64,000 bases of DNA, taken from the NCBI RefSeq assembly GCF_020885975.1, contig NZ_AP025183.1, positions 1,240,001-1,304,000 on the forward strand, in the 5' to 3' direction. The DNA is from Flavobacterium ammonificans. GTDB lineage: Bacteria; Bacteroidota; Bacteroidia; Flavobacteriales; Flavobacteriaceae. Below the pieces are notes generated by a model. That model was not told where the DNA came from. It did no database searches and worked only from the letters and a program-made list of their open reading frames with translations. How positions within the stretch are numbered: position 1 is the stretch's first letter; every line of letters begins with the position of its first letter. Shown piece by piece: positions 24,070-32,120 of the stretch. The translations under genes were made by a program, and so were the position numbers.

Positions 24070-25020
24070 ATGTCAGATACTATCGAAAAAATAAAATGCC
24101 TAATTATAGGTTCAGGTCCAGCGGGTTATACGGCTGCAATTTATGCAGCTAGAGCGAATATGAATCCTGTTTTATATCAAGGAATGCAACCTGGAGGTCA
24201 GTTAACAACTACTAATGAAGTGGAGAATTTTCCTGGTTATGTAGATGGTGTTACTGGTCCAGAAATGATGATTCAATTACAAGCACAAGCGCAACGCTTT
24301 GGTGCGAATATTCGTGATGGATGGGCTACTAAGGTTGATTTTTCTGGTCCAATTCACAAGGTTTGGATTAATGATTCTATCGAGTTGCATTGCGAAACCG
24401 TAATTATTTCTACTGGAGCTACTGCTAAATATTTAGGATTGCCTTCAGAACAACATTATTTAAAAATGGGTGGAGGGGTTTCTGCCTGTGCGGTTTGTGA
24501 TGGATTTTTCTACAGAAATCAAGAAGTGGTAATTGTAGGAGCAGGAGATTCAGCATGTGAAGAAGCACATTATTTATCTAAATTGTGTAAAAAAGTAACC
24601 ATGTTGGTTCGTAGTGAAAAGTTTAGAGCTTCTAAAATTATGGAAGCACGTGTTCGCGCAACAGAAAATATCACAATCTTAATGAACCACGATACAGTAG
24701 AGGTTTTGGGAGATGAGCAAGTAGTAACAGGAGTAAAAGTAAAGAACAAAACTACAGACGAAATTTTTGATATTCCGGCTACTGGTTTCTTTGTTGCGAT
24801 TGGTCACCAACCGAATACTGGAATTTTTAAAGACTACATCAGTTTAGACGAAACGGGTTATATAGTGAATACTCCAGGTACATCTAAAACCAATGTTGAA
24901 GGTGTTTTTGTTGCAGGTGATGCAGCCGATCATGTATACCGTCAAGCCATTACAGCTGCTGGAACGGGATGTATGGCCGCTTTAGATGCAGAGCGTTATT
25001 TGGCTGCAAAAGGACATTAA
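24070..25020 (+). CDS. trxB: Thioredoxin-disulfide reductase
   Basis: TrxB is an FAD enzyme that passes electrons from NADPH to thioredoxin. The 316 residues show the FAD-binding GSGPAGYTAAIYAARA (14-29), QPGGQLTTTNEVENFPG, the redox-active CAVCDG near residue 141, the NADPH-binding GAGDSACEEAHYLSK, and the C-terminal FAD contact VFVAGDAADHVYRQAITAAGTGCMAALDAERYL. Length and motif order are those of low-molecular-weight thioredoxin reductases. It is a single-gene unit with a clear promoter and a terminator. Confidence 0.97.
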   Translation: MSDTIEKIKCLIIGSGPAGYTAAIYAARANMNPVLYQGMQPGGQLTTTNEVENFPGYVDGVTGPEMMIQLQAQAQRFGANIRDGWATKVDFSGPIHKVWINDSIELHCETVIISTGATAKYLGLPSEQHYLKMGGGVSACAVCDGFFYRNQEVVIVGAGDSACEEAHYLSKLCKKVTMLVRSEKFRASKIMEARVRATENITILMNHDTVEVLGDEQVVTGVKVKNKTTDEIFDIPATGFFVAIGHQPNTGIFKDYISLDETGYIVNTPGTSKTNVEGVFVAGDAADHVYRQAITAAGTGCMAALDAERYLAAKGH

Positions 25021-25041
25021 TTATAGGCTATGGTTTAATAT

Positions 25042-25069
25042 AAAAAAAGTCCCTTTTGGGACTTTTTTT
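25042..25069. terminator. Bidirectional terminator between trxB and the first GIN gene
   Basis: AAAAAAAGTCCC and GGGACTTTTTTT surround a 4-base loop. The stem has a T-run on both strands, so it can stop trxB on the plus strand and the GIN-domain gene on the minus strand. Confidence 0.85.
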
Positions 25070-25079
25070 ATGCCATAAT

Positions 25080-25928
25080 TTATTTTTTCGGAGGGAGTTT
25101 TTTAAATAATTTCGCTTCTCCAGACAATTTGCGGATAGTAATTGTAGGATTTCCATATAAATTAATTTCTGCTTTGTCAGTAGCTTCTAAAGTACAGCTA
25201 GTTTCTGCAAAAATACTACAGTTTGCGGTGTCTTCAACTGTGGCATCTATGTTTTTCGAATTAAAGTTACGTGCATTTAATTCCGATGAATTATCCAATC
25301 GAGCAATAGTGTTATCTGAATCTCCTTCAATACTAGCTGTTGCTTTTTGATACAAATCGCATTTCAATTCAGCACTATTAATTAATGCTTTTAAGTTGGA
25401 ATACTTACTTAATTCAATAAAAGCGTTTTCGCTTTTAAGATTGAGTTCAACTTTAGATTTATCATCTGCTTGCAAGTTAAAATTAGTCACATTTGCATTC
25501 AAAAATAATTTTGATTTATTCATTGATTTGAAGGTGATATTTTCAACACTAATTTCTTGAATTGCGTTAACAATTGCCTCATCTTTTGAAGTAACTAAAT
25601 TTAAATCATTAGTGTAAGTAATCCTCACGGAAAGTTTTTTAAACCCATGTGCTTCTTTTGATGTAGCAATAACTAAAACATTATTTTTAACAACAGTAGT
25701 AATTACATCGTGTAAGTTATCATCTGCTTCAATTTTAAGTCCGGAAGTTTCTCCTTTTTCTAAATCAATTACAATATTATCTTCAACTTCTACAGAATTG
25801 AACGATTCAATTTCTTTTGACGCAATTTTAATAACACCTGAACCTTTTATCTTTTCAGTTTTTTGTGCAAAAAGAAAGGTCGTTGAAAAAAGTAGTAGTA
25901 CTAAAGTACCAAAGATCTTAAGCTTCAT
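25080..25928 (-). CDS. Exported protein with GIN (DUF2807) beta-helix domain
   Basis: The 282-residue protein has a signal peptide (MKLKIFGTLVLLLFSTTFLFAQ). It is followed by a DUF2807 (putative auto-transporter adhesin, head GIN) domain, recognised by IASKEIESFNSVEVEDNIVIDLEKGETSGLKIEADDNLHDVITTVV and repeated short strands rich in Asp, Asn, Lys and Ser that suggest a right-handed beta helix. There is no lipobox. The family is common in Bacteroidota and thought to be surface exposed; ligand and partner are unknown. It is the last gene in a minus-strand run with a second GIN gene, the PspC gene and padR, 81 bases after its neighbour. Confidence 0.85.
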   Translation of the reverse strand: MKLKIFGTLVLLLFSTTFLFAQKTEKIKGSGVIKIASKEIESFNSVEVEDNIVIDLEKGETSGLKIEADDNLHDVITTVVKNNVLVIATSKEAHGFKKLSVRITYTNDLNLVTSKDEAIVNAIQEISVENITFKSMNKSKLFLNANVTNFNLQADDKSKVELNLKSENAFIELSKYSNLKALINSAELKCDLYQKATASIEGDSDNTIARLDNSSELNARNFNSKNIDATVEDTANCSIFAETSCTLEATDKAEINLYGNPTITIRKLSGEAKLFKKLPPKK

Positions 25929-26009
25929 AATGAATCAGTTTATAACAAAAATAAGAAAAATCATTCAGATATGAATGATTTTTCTTATTTATTTATTCAT
26001 TTTCAAAAA

Positions 26010-26744
26010 CTAATCTTGTTCTACACTTCCGCCTGAACTGGAATTTTTTTGAAATGTTTTTGGCATTTTATTGTATTTGATGGATGCACCGCTAGACGCC
26101 TCTGCTTTTAAACTCACAATGGGATGTACATTTATTGAGGCACCACTAGAGGCATCAGCAACTACTGAATTAGTTAATAAATTAAAGCATTTTGTTGTAC
26201 TACCACTTGACGCCTGACTGTCTAACTGCATGGCCAAACCTTTCAATTCAATCGTGCTTCCGCTACTAGATTTGCTAGTCACGGCTTCCATTTCTATGTC
26301 TAGTTTTGCCGAACCTGCGCTAGAAGTTTTGATGAAAATTTGGTTACCTTTCAAGGTATTCTTACTTGTTATGGAAGAAGCACTAGAAGCTTCCAAATTG
26401 TCAATAATTGGCATTGTAACACTTACTTTTCGAACACCGTTTCTAATGCTAACATACGACTCATTTGAAATAACTAACTTCCCATTTTTTACTTCCGTTT
26501 TGATGGTGTTAAGTAAATTATCATCTGCCTCCACAACTACTTCGGTTGTATCTCCTTGTTCAATAGTTACTTCAATAGCACTGCTGACATCAACTCCAGT
26601 AAACTTTTCTGAAATAGTTCTATTTTCAGTCGTTATCGTACCGCTGCCTTTTATGGTATTGTAATCTAAATGACAAGAGCTAAAAAAAAGCGCTGTAATA
26701 ACTGTAATAATAATTTTGGTAATCCAAGTGATGATTTTTATCAT
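26010..26744 (-). CDS. GIN-domain (DUF2807) lipoprotein
   Basis: The 244-residue protein has a lipoprotein signal ending LFFSSC and then the DUF2807 pattern TISEKFTGVDVSSAIEVTIEQGDTTEVVVEADDNLLNTIKTEV. Serine-rich repeats such as ASSASSITSK, TSSAGSAKLDIEM, SSSGSTIELKG, ASSGASINV and ASSGASIKY recur about every 20 residues, giving a beta-helix ladder with Ser/Gly turns. It lies 4 bases downstream of the PspC gene and is therefore probably cotranscribed with it. Related in domain to the next gene but different in repeat composition and anchoring. Confidence 0.87.
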   Translation of the reverse strand: MIKIITWITKIIITVITALFFSSCHLDYNTIKGSGTITTENRTISEKFTGVDVSSAIEVTIEQGDTTEVVVEADDNLLNTIKTEVKNGKLVISNESYVSIRNGVRKVSVTMPIIDNLEASSASSITSKNTLKGNQIFIKTSSAGSAKLDIEMEAVTSKSSSGSTIELKGLAMQLDSQASSGSTTKCFNLLTNSVVADASSGASINVHPIVSLKAEASSGASIKYNKMPKTFQKNSSSGGSVEQD

Positions 26745-26748
26745 GGCG

Positions 26749-28470
26749 TTATTCTTTTATAATTATACCGTTTTCGTTTACTTTCAATCCTTTTTTTGAG
26801 CTTTGTTTCACTGTAACTACCTCACCATTTACCTTTACGGTTGTTGTAACTACCGTATCATTATCGGAAATATCTTCGGTGACATTCATATCAACGTCAT
26901 TGTATTCATTTTCGTATTCAGGACAATTCAAACATTTAACTTGATTGCTATTTACTTTGTAAATATAATCATCATTACTATATTCAGGGTCGAAAAAATC
27001 ATTATCAGATATTTCATAATGTTGGGCTGACTCATATATTTTAAATAAAGTACCTTTAGGAAGGTAAATAGTAATTGTAACTTCTTGATCTCTGAATTTA
27101 TCGTTTAACGTAGATAATAAATAATTGTCTAAAATTAATTGATTTCCTTCTAATTTGTACCCAAATTGAATTCTTTCAGCACGTTTTTTCGCTTCTTGAA
27201 ATGATTTACCTCGTGCAATTCGTTCAATTTGTATGTATGGGACTTTTTCGTCGGTTTTTAAAAGCTCAAGACTAATGTTATTGGAATAAATCAGTTGATT
27301 ATTATTGGCATCTTGAACCAATCTGAAATTTTCATTGTCATCAATATCATTGGTGAAATTTTCGTTATATCTGAACTTTATTTGCAGCGTATCGGTAGGT
27401 TTGATGTTTAAATAATCTTTTTGAATGGTCTTACCTTCATAGGCAACCTCAGATGCTTGTTGAATACCAATAGAAATTAAAATTGCAATTGAAAGTATCC
27501 ATATTGCTAAAAGGGTATATTTAGCAATACTACCAATCGATTTTATTGTAGGTGATAACAATCTAAATCCAAGTAATGTCAAGAAAAAGAACGGAATTCC
27601 AACAGATAGAAACATAATTAGTCCGAAAATCCAAATAGGATAATCTGTAAAATTACCAGCATTTACAAATTCTTGCCAAGGTAATTCGATAAAAGTTCCA
27701 CTGCTTACGGTAAAGATACCGATGAATAAAAAGAACAATACGGTAAGTCCAGTAATAATAAGAATTACCCCTAAAAATTTAGCAAACACTTTAAAAATAG
27801 TCGTGATAATTTCACTTAATGAATTGCCAAATTTCTCTGCACCCGTTTTGATTTGATTGCCATATTTGTCATAATCCACATTTTTAAATTTTTCAGAAAC
27901 CGAATCAAATTCCTCACGTACTTTTTTCTCAATGCTTGAGATAGTTACTGGTTCTCCAGTCATCTCCAATTTTTCTGAAGTGGTAACTGCTTCAGGAGTA
28001 GCAATCCACAAAATGATGTAGGCTAAAATTCCTGTTCCAAAACCAAAGAAAAACAGTAATAAAATTACTCGTATCCAAACTACATCGATACCCAAATAAT
28101 GACTTAAACCAGCAGCAACTCCTCCAATCATTCCTTTGTCCTTGTCACGGTATAATTTTTTAGACTTTTTGTATGCTTGATAAGTCGATTCATTTTTTGA
28201 GTCATCTTCAATTATGTAATCTTCAGGCTGTCCCATTACCGCAATCACCTCGTCAATTTCTTTTAAACCAATTACATGTTTTTCAGAAATTAGTTTCTCA
28301 GAAAGTAGTTCCGAGATACGCATTTCAATGTCTTTAATTATTTCATCTTGTCCAGACGAATTGGTTAAAGAGCGTTTGATTGCATCAAAATAGCGGGATA
28401 ATTTTTGGTATGCATCTTCGTCTATATGGAATACAATTCCGCCTAAATTTATGGTTACAGTTTTATTCAT
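26749..28470 (-). CDS. PspC-domain transmembrane protein
   Basis: From the start MNKTVTINLGGIVFHIDEDAYQ (573 residues) the protein has a cytoplasmic N-terminal domain with IEMRISELLSEKL and EVIAVMGQPEDY. A PspC domain follows (about 105-165) with KGMIGGVAAGLSHYLGIDVVWIRVILLLFFFGFGTGILAY. Several membrane helices (about 215-350) then precede an extracytoplasmic beta-rich C-terminal region to the end. PspC domains take part in membrane-stress (phage shock) responses; this long architecture is typical of Bacteroidota. The frame is open 18 codons further upstream, but that extension would overlap padR. The gene follows padR by 2 bases. Confidence 0.88.
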   Translation of the reverse strand: MNKTVTINLGGIVFHIDEDAYQKLSRYFDAIKRSLTNSSGQDEIIKDIEMRISELLSEKLISEKHVIGLKEIDEVIAVMGQPEDYIIEDDSKNESTYQAYKKSKKLYRDKDKGMIGGVAAGLSHYLGIDVVWIRVILLLFFFGFGTGILAYIILWIATPEAVTTSEKLEMTGEPVTISSIEKKVREEFDSVSEKFKNVDYDKYGNQIKTGAEKFGNSLSEIITTIFKVFAKFLGVILIITGLTVLFFLFIGIFTVSSGTFIELPWQEFVNAGNFTDYPIWIFGLIMFLSVGIPFFFLTLLGFRLLSPTIKSIGSIAKYTLLAIWILSIAILISIGIQQASEVAYEGKTIQKDYLNIKPTDTLQIKFRYNENFTNDIDDNENFRLVQDANNNQLIYSNNISLELLKTDEKVPYIQIERIARGKSFQEAKKRAERIQFGYKLEGNQLILDNYLLSTLNDKFRDQEVTITIYLPKGTLFKIYESAQHYEISDNDFFDPEYSNDDYIYKVNSNQVKCLNCPEYENEYNDVDMNVTEDISDNDTVVTTTVKVNGEVVTVKQSSKKGLKVNENGIIIKE

Positions 28471-28472
28471 GA

Positions 28473-28805
28473 CTATTCGTTTTGATTGGTAATTAAGTTT
28501 ACGGCATTCGATAATTCCATCCAAGTGCCGTGTAATTCAGTTAAAAAAGTTTGTCCGTCTTCAGTCAAACCATAATATTTTCTAGGTGGTCCGGACGTCG
28601 ATTCTTCCCAACGATAATCTAATAATCCATCGTTTTTCAATCGAGTCAACAACGGATAAATCGTACCCTCTACCACTAATAATTTTGCGTTTTTTAAGGT
28701 GTCTAAAATCTCTGAGGTGTAGGCATATTTCTCTTTTAAAACCGAGAGTATGCAAAACTCGAGAACCCCTTTGCGCATTTGGGCTTTTGTATTTTCTATA
28801 TTCAT
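28473..28805 (-). CDS. PadR family transcriptional regulator
   Basis: The 110-residue protein fits the short PadR form: an N-terminal winged helix with QMRKGVLEFCILSVLKEKYAYTSEILDTLKNAKLLVVEGTIYPLLTRLKNDGLLDYRWEESTSGPPRKYYGLTEDGQ summarised by its first and last motifs MRKGVLEFCILS and GPPRKYYGLTEDG, and a single C-terminal dimerisation helix. PadR proteins usually repress adjacent membrane-stress or transport genes and release DNA on binding small ligands. The gene is 2 bases upstream of the PspC-domain gene, so it is likely to control that operon and itself. Confidence 0.92.
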   Translation of the reverse strand: MNIENTKAQMRKGVLEFCILSVLKEKYAYTSEILDTLKNAKLLVVEGTIYPLLTRLKNDGLLDYRWEESTSGPPRKYYGLTEDGQTFLTELHGTWMELSNAVNLITNQNE

Positions 28806-28824
28806 TTTTTTTATTTTTTTTTTA

Positions 28825-28914
28825 AGAGCTATTTCTCGCTTTCCATTGCAATCTTTTTATTTTGCTGCGCTACATAAAAAGGATTTTCATTACAATCAGG
28901 GCTAGGGGTGTCTG
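28825..28914. repeat. Structured intergenic element, possibly a flavobacterial dispersed repeat
   Basis: The region between the DUF4870 and padR genes contains AATCTTTTTA and TAAAAAGGATT as near-perfect inverted arms around TTTTGCTGCGCTACA. The outer words CATTGCAATC and GATTTTCATTACAATC flank them. On the minus strand it begins ACACCCCTAGCCCTGATTGT, which I recall as the opening of a repeated intergenic sequence in Flavobacterium genomes. Only one copy is visible in the window. It has no open frame of note. Confidence 0.4.
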
Positions 28915-29373
28915 TTATTTCATGAATTTTATAGTTAAAGGATAGCTATAGTTTTCTCCGTTAGCTGTTTTAACTGCCGCTTGAATGATTAAGAAAAATT
29001 CAGCTATTTTAAGACAAACTAAAAAGAATATAGCAATTGCTCCAGTGGTAATTAATCCAATATTATCTGAAAAGTTCAAATCCTGAACAATAAAATTTCT
29101 GTCGTGAATCAATTCATTAAAAGTTACATGACTTAGAAAAGTGATAAAAAAGGCAGGAACAAAAATAGCACCTAAAATCAACGAGTACAAAATCACACTC
29201 AATTGAAAATTAATACATTGTTTTCCATTGTTATCAATAAATTCCGACTCGTTTTTTTTGGAACTCCAAATAATTATAGGAATGACAAAATTCCCAAATG
29301 GGAAAAGATATTGACCAAAAGCTCCAATATGGGTCACTGTAGCCCAATTTTTTTCTGTATTTGTTAGCATCAT
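28915..29373 (-). CDS. DUF4870-type small membrane protein
   Basis: The 152-residue protein has NTEKNWATVTHIGAFGQYLFPFGNFVIPIIIW at the N-terminus, a charged loop KKNESEFIDNNGKQCINFQLS, and two or three further membrane helices ending in AAVKTANGENYSYPLTIKF. This is the DUF4870 pattern (Tic20-like small membrane proteins of unknown function). It lies upstream of padR on the same strand, but the 109-base gap with a structured element may separate the units. A TATATTTG box precedes it. The ATG at 29373 is used; a second ATG follows directly. Confidence 0.85.
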   Translation of the reverse strand: MMLTNTEKNWATVTHIGAFGQYLFPFGNFVIPIIIWSSKKNESEFIDNNGKQCINFQLSVILYSLILGAIFVPAFFITFLSHVTFNELIHDRNFIVQDLNFSDNIGLITTGAIAIFFLVCLKIAEFFLIIQAAVKTANGENYSYPLTIKFMK

Positions 29374-29398
29374 AATTTGTATATAGTAATTTCTTATG

Positions 29399-29406
29399 CA
29401 AATATA
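29399..29406 (-). promoter_or_regulatory. -7 box for the DUF4870 gene
   Basis: The minus strand reads TATATTTG, 25 bases before the ATG at 29373. It may also drive the padR-pspC-GIN run downstream. Confidence 0.55.
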
Positions 29407-29574
29407 TATCTTAAAAACAGTATCTTGCTTTACATAGTAGTAAATATTAACATAATATTAACATTTCAAAATGATTGTATATGGTTTAACCTTAGTGTTT
29501 GTTGAGTTTTTTTCGAATAGTATTAATTGTTACTTATTTAACTCAATTTACTATTTTTACAAAAATTAGCAATT

Positions 29575-30027
29575 ATGACAATTACAGCTTCAAAACTGAA
29601 TCAATTTTTATTTTTCAAATTACCGTCTGCTTTTATTTGTGGGGTCCGTGTAAAAACTATTGATGCAACTGAATGTATAGTTTCAGTAAAACACCGTTGG
29701 ATCAATCAAAATCCTTTTCAGTCGATGTATTTTGCAGTCCAAGCGATGGGAGCTGAGTTGAGTACAGGCGCTTTAGTCATGTATCACATTCAAAAAAGTG
29801 GAAGAAAAATATCCATGTTAGTAGCCAATAATAAAGGGAACTTTACTAAAAAGGCTACTGGCCGAATTACATTTACATGTAATGACGGACATCTGATTGA
29901 AGAAGCAATTCAAAAAACAATTGCAACAGGCGAGGGACAAACCTTTTGGATGAAATCCATTGGAATAAATGAACAAGGCGTTCAAGTTTCTGAAATGGAT
30001 TTTGAATGGAGTGTTCGTGTTAAATAA
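29575..30027 (+). CDS. DUF4442 hotdog-fold protein (thioesterase-like)
   Basis: The 150-residue protein matches DUF4442, a PaaI-like hotdog family: an N-terminal FKLPSAFICGVRVKTIDATECIVSVKHRWINQNPFQSMYFAVQAMGAELSTG core, of which the motif NPFQSMYFAVQAMGAELSTG is the long central helix with an Asn and Glu where hotdog thioesterases place active residues. KKATGRITFTCNDG and a C-terminal strand follow. An acyl-CoA or acyl-ACP thioesterase role is plausible, but the substrate is unknown. It is a single-gene unit ended by a strong bidirectional terminator. Confidence 0.85.
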   Translation: MTITASKLNQFLFFKLPSAFICGVRVKTIDATECIVSVKHRWINQNPFQSMYFAVQAMGAELSTGALVMYHIQKSGRKISMLVANNKGNFTKKATGRITFTCNDGHLIEEAIQKTIATGEGQTFWMKSIGINEQGVQVSEMDFEWSVRVK

Positions 30028-30030
30028 CAA

Positions 30031-30054
30031 AAAAGCCTCTATCAAGAGGCTTTT
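30031..30054. terminator. Bidirectional terminator between DUF4442 and the Cys-rich gene
   Basis: AAAAGCCTCT and AGAGGCTTTT form a 10-bp stem around ATCA, with T-runs on both strands. It serves the DUF4442 gene (plus) and the small gene at 30087 (minus). Confidence 0.87.
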
Positions 30055-30086
30055 TTGTTGTAAATAAAAAATGATTATACTTTAGA

Positions 30087-30305
30087 TTAGCATTTTTTTC
30101 CTGATGCTTTATGTGCTTTAGCATCACATTTTTTTCCTTCAGCTTTACATTTAGCTTGGCATTTCGCTACTTCGTCACTTGACTTTTTAGCATTTTTTGA
30201 ACAACATGCCATTTCTTTTTTTTCTTGTTTTGGCTCTTGAGCATTCATGCTTACTGTAAACAAAGCTACGGCCACTATTGCAATTACTTTTTTCATATCT
30301 TTCAT
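30087..30305 (-). CDS. Small secreted cysteine- and lysine-rich protein
   Basis: The 72-residue product has a signal peptide (KKVIAIVAVALFTVSMNAQ) and a mature part of about 50 residues rich in Lys and Ala with six cysteines: an adjacent pair in MACCSK, then KCQAKCKAEGKKC and a C-terminal GKKC. Such spacing could bind soft metal ions or form disulfides in the periplasm. The gene has its own TATATTTG box and ends at the bidirectional terminator. It lies next to the arsenic operon, but a separate promoter argues against simple membership. The start could be the first ATG or the one three codons later. I do not recognise a named family. Confidence 0.8.
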   Translation of the reverse strand: MKDMKKVIAIVAVALFTVSMNAQEPKQEKKEMACCSKNAKKSSDEVAKCQAKCKAEGKKCDAKAHKASGKKC

Positions 30306-30331
30306 TTTATTGGATTTGGTTTTTACTTTAA

Positions 30332-30339
30332 CAAATATA
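30332..30339 (-). promoter_or_regulatory. -7 box for the Cys-rich secreted protein gene
   Basis: The minus strand reads TATATTTG, 26 bases before the ATG at 30305. Confidence 0.55.
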
Positions 30340-30410
30340 GAAATTTTTTTTAAGTAGATTTTTAGGATAAGTTAAATTTTGCTTAAAAGTATACCTTAAT
30401 TGACTGGTTA

Positions 30411-31451
30411 TTATTGCTTTATCTTATAATACTTTTTCCTCCACCAAAATGCCACATTTACTAATGCGATCAACGCTGGGACTTCTACTAGCGGACCAAT
30501 TACACCCGCGAAGGCTTGTCCGCTATTGATTCCGAAAACTCCAATAGAAACAGCGATTGCTAGTTCAAAATTATTTCCAGAAGCAGTGAAAGAAAGTGCA
30601 ACGGCATCACGGTAATTGGCGCCAATTTTTTTACTGACAAAAAACATCAATGTAAACATGATAGCGAAGAAAATAACAAGAGGTAAGGCAATTCGAAGTA
30701 CATCAAGTGGTAAATCAACTATCATTTCACCTTTCAAACTAAACATAACTACAATAGTAAACAATAAGGCTATCAAAGTAATGGGAGAAACAAAAGGAAT
30801 AAATCGCTGATTGAACCATTTCTCACCGATGTATTTCTTAATAGCATACCGACTAGTTACGGCTAATGCAAAAGGAATGCCCAAATAGATTCCAACGGTT
30901 TGCGCAATTTCAGCAACAGTAATGTTCAACGCTAATCCTTTAATGCCAAAAAGCGGCAACATAATTTCGAGATAGAAATACGCATACAAACTAAAAAAGA
31001 ACACTTGTAGCAAACTATTGATACCTATTAGTCCTGCGGTGAGTTCGCGATTGCCTTCGGCGAGTTCGTTCCAAACAATAACCATCGCAATACATGGCGC
31101 CAAACCAATTACAATCAATCCAGTCATATATTCAGGATAGTCTCGTAAGAATAAAACTGCCAAAGTAAACATCAAAAAAGGGCCAACGATCCAAGTGATA
31201 AAAAAGGAAGCAGTAAGCAATTTTGGTTTTTCAAACATCTGTGGGACTTTTGAAAAATCAATTTTGGTCAAAGGCGGGTACATCATTAAAATCAGTCCAA
31301 TAGCTAAAGGAATATTGGTTGTTCCTGAAGAAAAGGAGTTGATGAAACTAACCGTGTTGGGTATAAAGTATCCAATTGACACCCCAATTGCCATAGCTAA
31401 GAATATCCAAAGGGTTAAAAATCGGTCTAAAAAATTAAGTCTTTTTTTCAT
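30411..31451 (-). CDS. Arsenite efflux transporter, ACR3 family
   Basis: The 346-residue protein has ten predicted membrane helices and the ACR3 signature GLAPCIAMVIVWNELAEGNRELTAGLIGINSLLQ, with the conserved Cys120 in the fourth helix and the conserved Glu about ten residues behind ASGNNFELAIAVSIGVFG in the ninth. ACR3 exports arsenite from the cytoplasm driven by the proton motive force. It is the last gene of the arsR-DUF6428-phosphatase-ACR3 operon, following the phosphatase gene by 29 bases that include part of a palindromic repeat. Homologues are often named arsB in databases; the sequence is ACR3 type. Confidence 0.95.
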   Translation of the reverse strand: MKKRLNFLDRFLTLWIFLAMAIGVSIGYFIPNTVSFINSFSSGTTNIPLAIGLILMMYPPLTKIDFSKVPQMFEKPKLLTASFFITWIVGPFLMFTLAVLFLRDYPEYMTGLIVIGLAPCIAMVIVWNELAEGNRELTAGLIGINSLLQVFFFSLYAYFYLEIMLPLFGIKGLALNITVAEIAQTVGIYLGIPFALAVTSRYAIKKYIGEKWFNQRFIPFVSPITLIALLFTIVVMFSLKGEMIVDLPLDVLRIALPLVIFFAIMFTLMFFVSKKIGANYRDAVALSFTASGNNFELAIAVSIGVFGINSGQAFAGVIGPLVEVPALIALVNVAFWWRKKYYKIKQ

Positions 31452-31468
31452 ATTTGTTAATTATAATA

Positions 31469-31495
31469 CCTGCAAGATTTTTAAAACCTTGCAGG
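31469..31495. repeat. Palindromic repeat overlapping the phosphatase stop codon
   Basis: CCTGCAAG (31469-31476) and CTTGCAGG (31488-31495) are perfect inverted arms, with ATTTTTAAAAC between them. The palindrome spans the last four codons and the stop of the phosphatase gene and part of the gap to ACR3. Elements of this form (CCTG-arm, TTTTTAAAA-like centre) recur in flavobacterial genomes, by recollection. Confidence 0.6.
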
Positions 31496-32104
31496 AGATT
31501 TTATTTGTGAAAAAACAAAATACAGTTCTGAAGCAATCTCCAAGCTTCGCTCAGCATATTTCGCATCCATTAAATCGGTTCCGTCAAATGCTTTAGGATC
31601 GTCGTAGCGAATGGGAAAGCGTTTTTCGGCACCTGCAATGAAAGGACATTCTTCATCAGCAGAGGAACAAGTCATAATGGCTGCGAAACCACTAGTTGGA
31701 TTGAAGGCATTATCAAAGGTTTTAGAAAAACAGATAATTGCTGCTTCTTTTTTATCAAATTTCACGGCATACACCGGATTGTTATCGCTGCTTAATTGTT
31801 GTATTTGAAACCCTTGATTAGTCAGTGTTTCGCCTACTTTTGAAAACATAGCCGTTGCTTCGGTTCCGCCCGAATAGCAAAATACATTTTTGATTCCGAA
31901 ATGATACGCCATAGTTTGCGCCCAAATTTGAGACAAATGACTTCGGCGCGAATTGTGAGTACAAATAAAATTCAACTGAATGGTTTCAAGGTTGTTAATT
32001 TTGGTTTGAATGTATTCAACTAAAGGTTGTAAAACTGCGATTCTTTCCTCTGAAATTATGAGTTTTGAACTATTTTCTAATGTGGTACTTAATTGTGGGT
32101 GCAT
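31481..32104 (-). CDS. Low-molecular-weight phosphatase-type arsenate reductase
   Basis: The 207-residue protein has the P-loop of low-molecular-weight tyrosine phosphatases, FICTHNSRRSHLSQ, with nucleophile Cys48 and Arg54 in the CX5R spacing followed by Ser55. A general-acid region lies near RYDDPKAFDG, and further cysteines (CSSADEECPF) could act as the resolving pair in a thioredoxin-coupled arsenate reductase. Reduction of arsenate to arsenite before export by the ACR3 protein encoded next is the natural reading. The last residues SPARF and the stop are encoded by a palindromic repeat, so the C-terminus may have been reshaped. Confidence 0.88.
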   Translation of the reverse strand: MHPQLSTTLENSSKLIISEERIAVLQPLVEYIQTKINNLETIQLNFICTHNSRRSHLSQIWAQTMAYHFGIKNVFCYSGGTEATAMFSKVGETLTNQGFQIQQLSSDNNPVYAVKFDKKEAAIICFSKTFDNAFNPTSGFAAIMTCSSADEECPFIAGAEKRFPIRYDDPKAFDGTDLMDAKYAERSLEIASELYFVFSQIKSPARF

Positions 32105-32120
32105 ATTTAAATTATTTTGT

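Noticed and set aside
26230..26664. Long open frame antisense to the GIN lipoprotein gene
   Set aside because: It is rich in Ser, Leu and Val with no recognisable motif and is explained by the Ser-rich repeats of the opposite strand.
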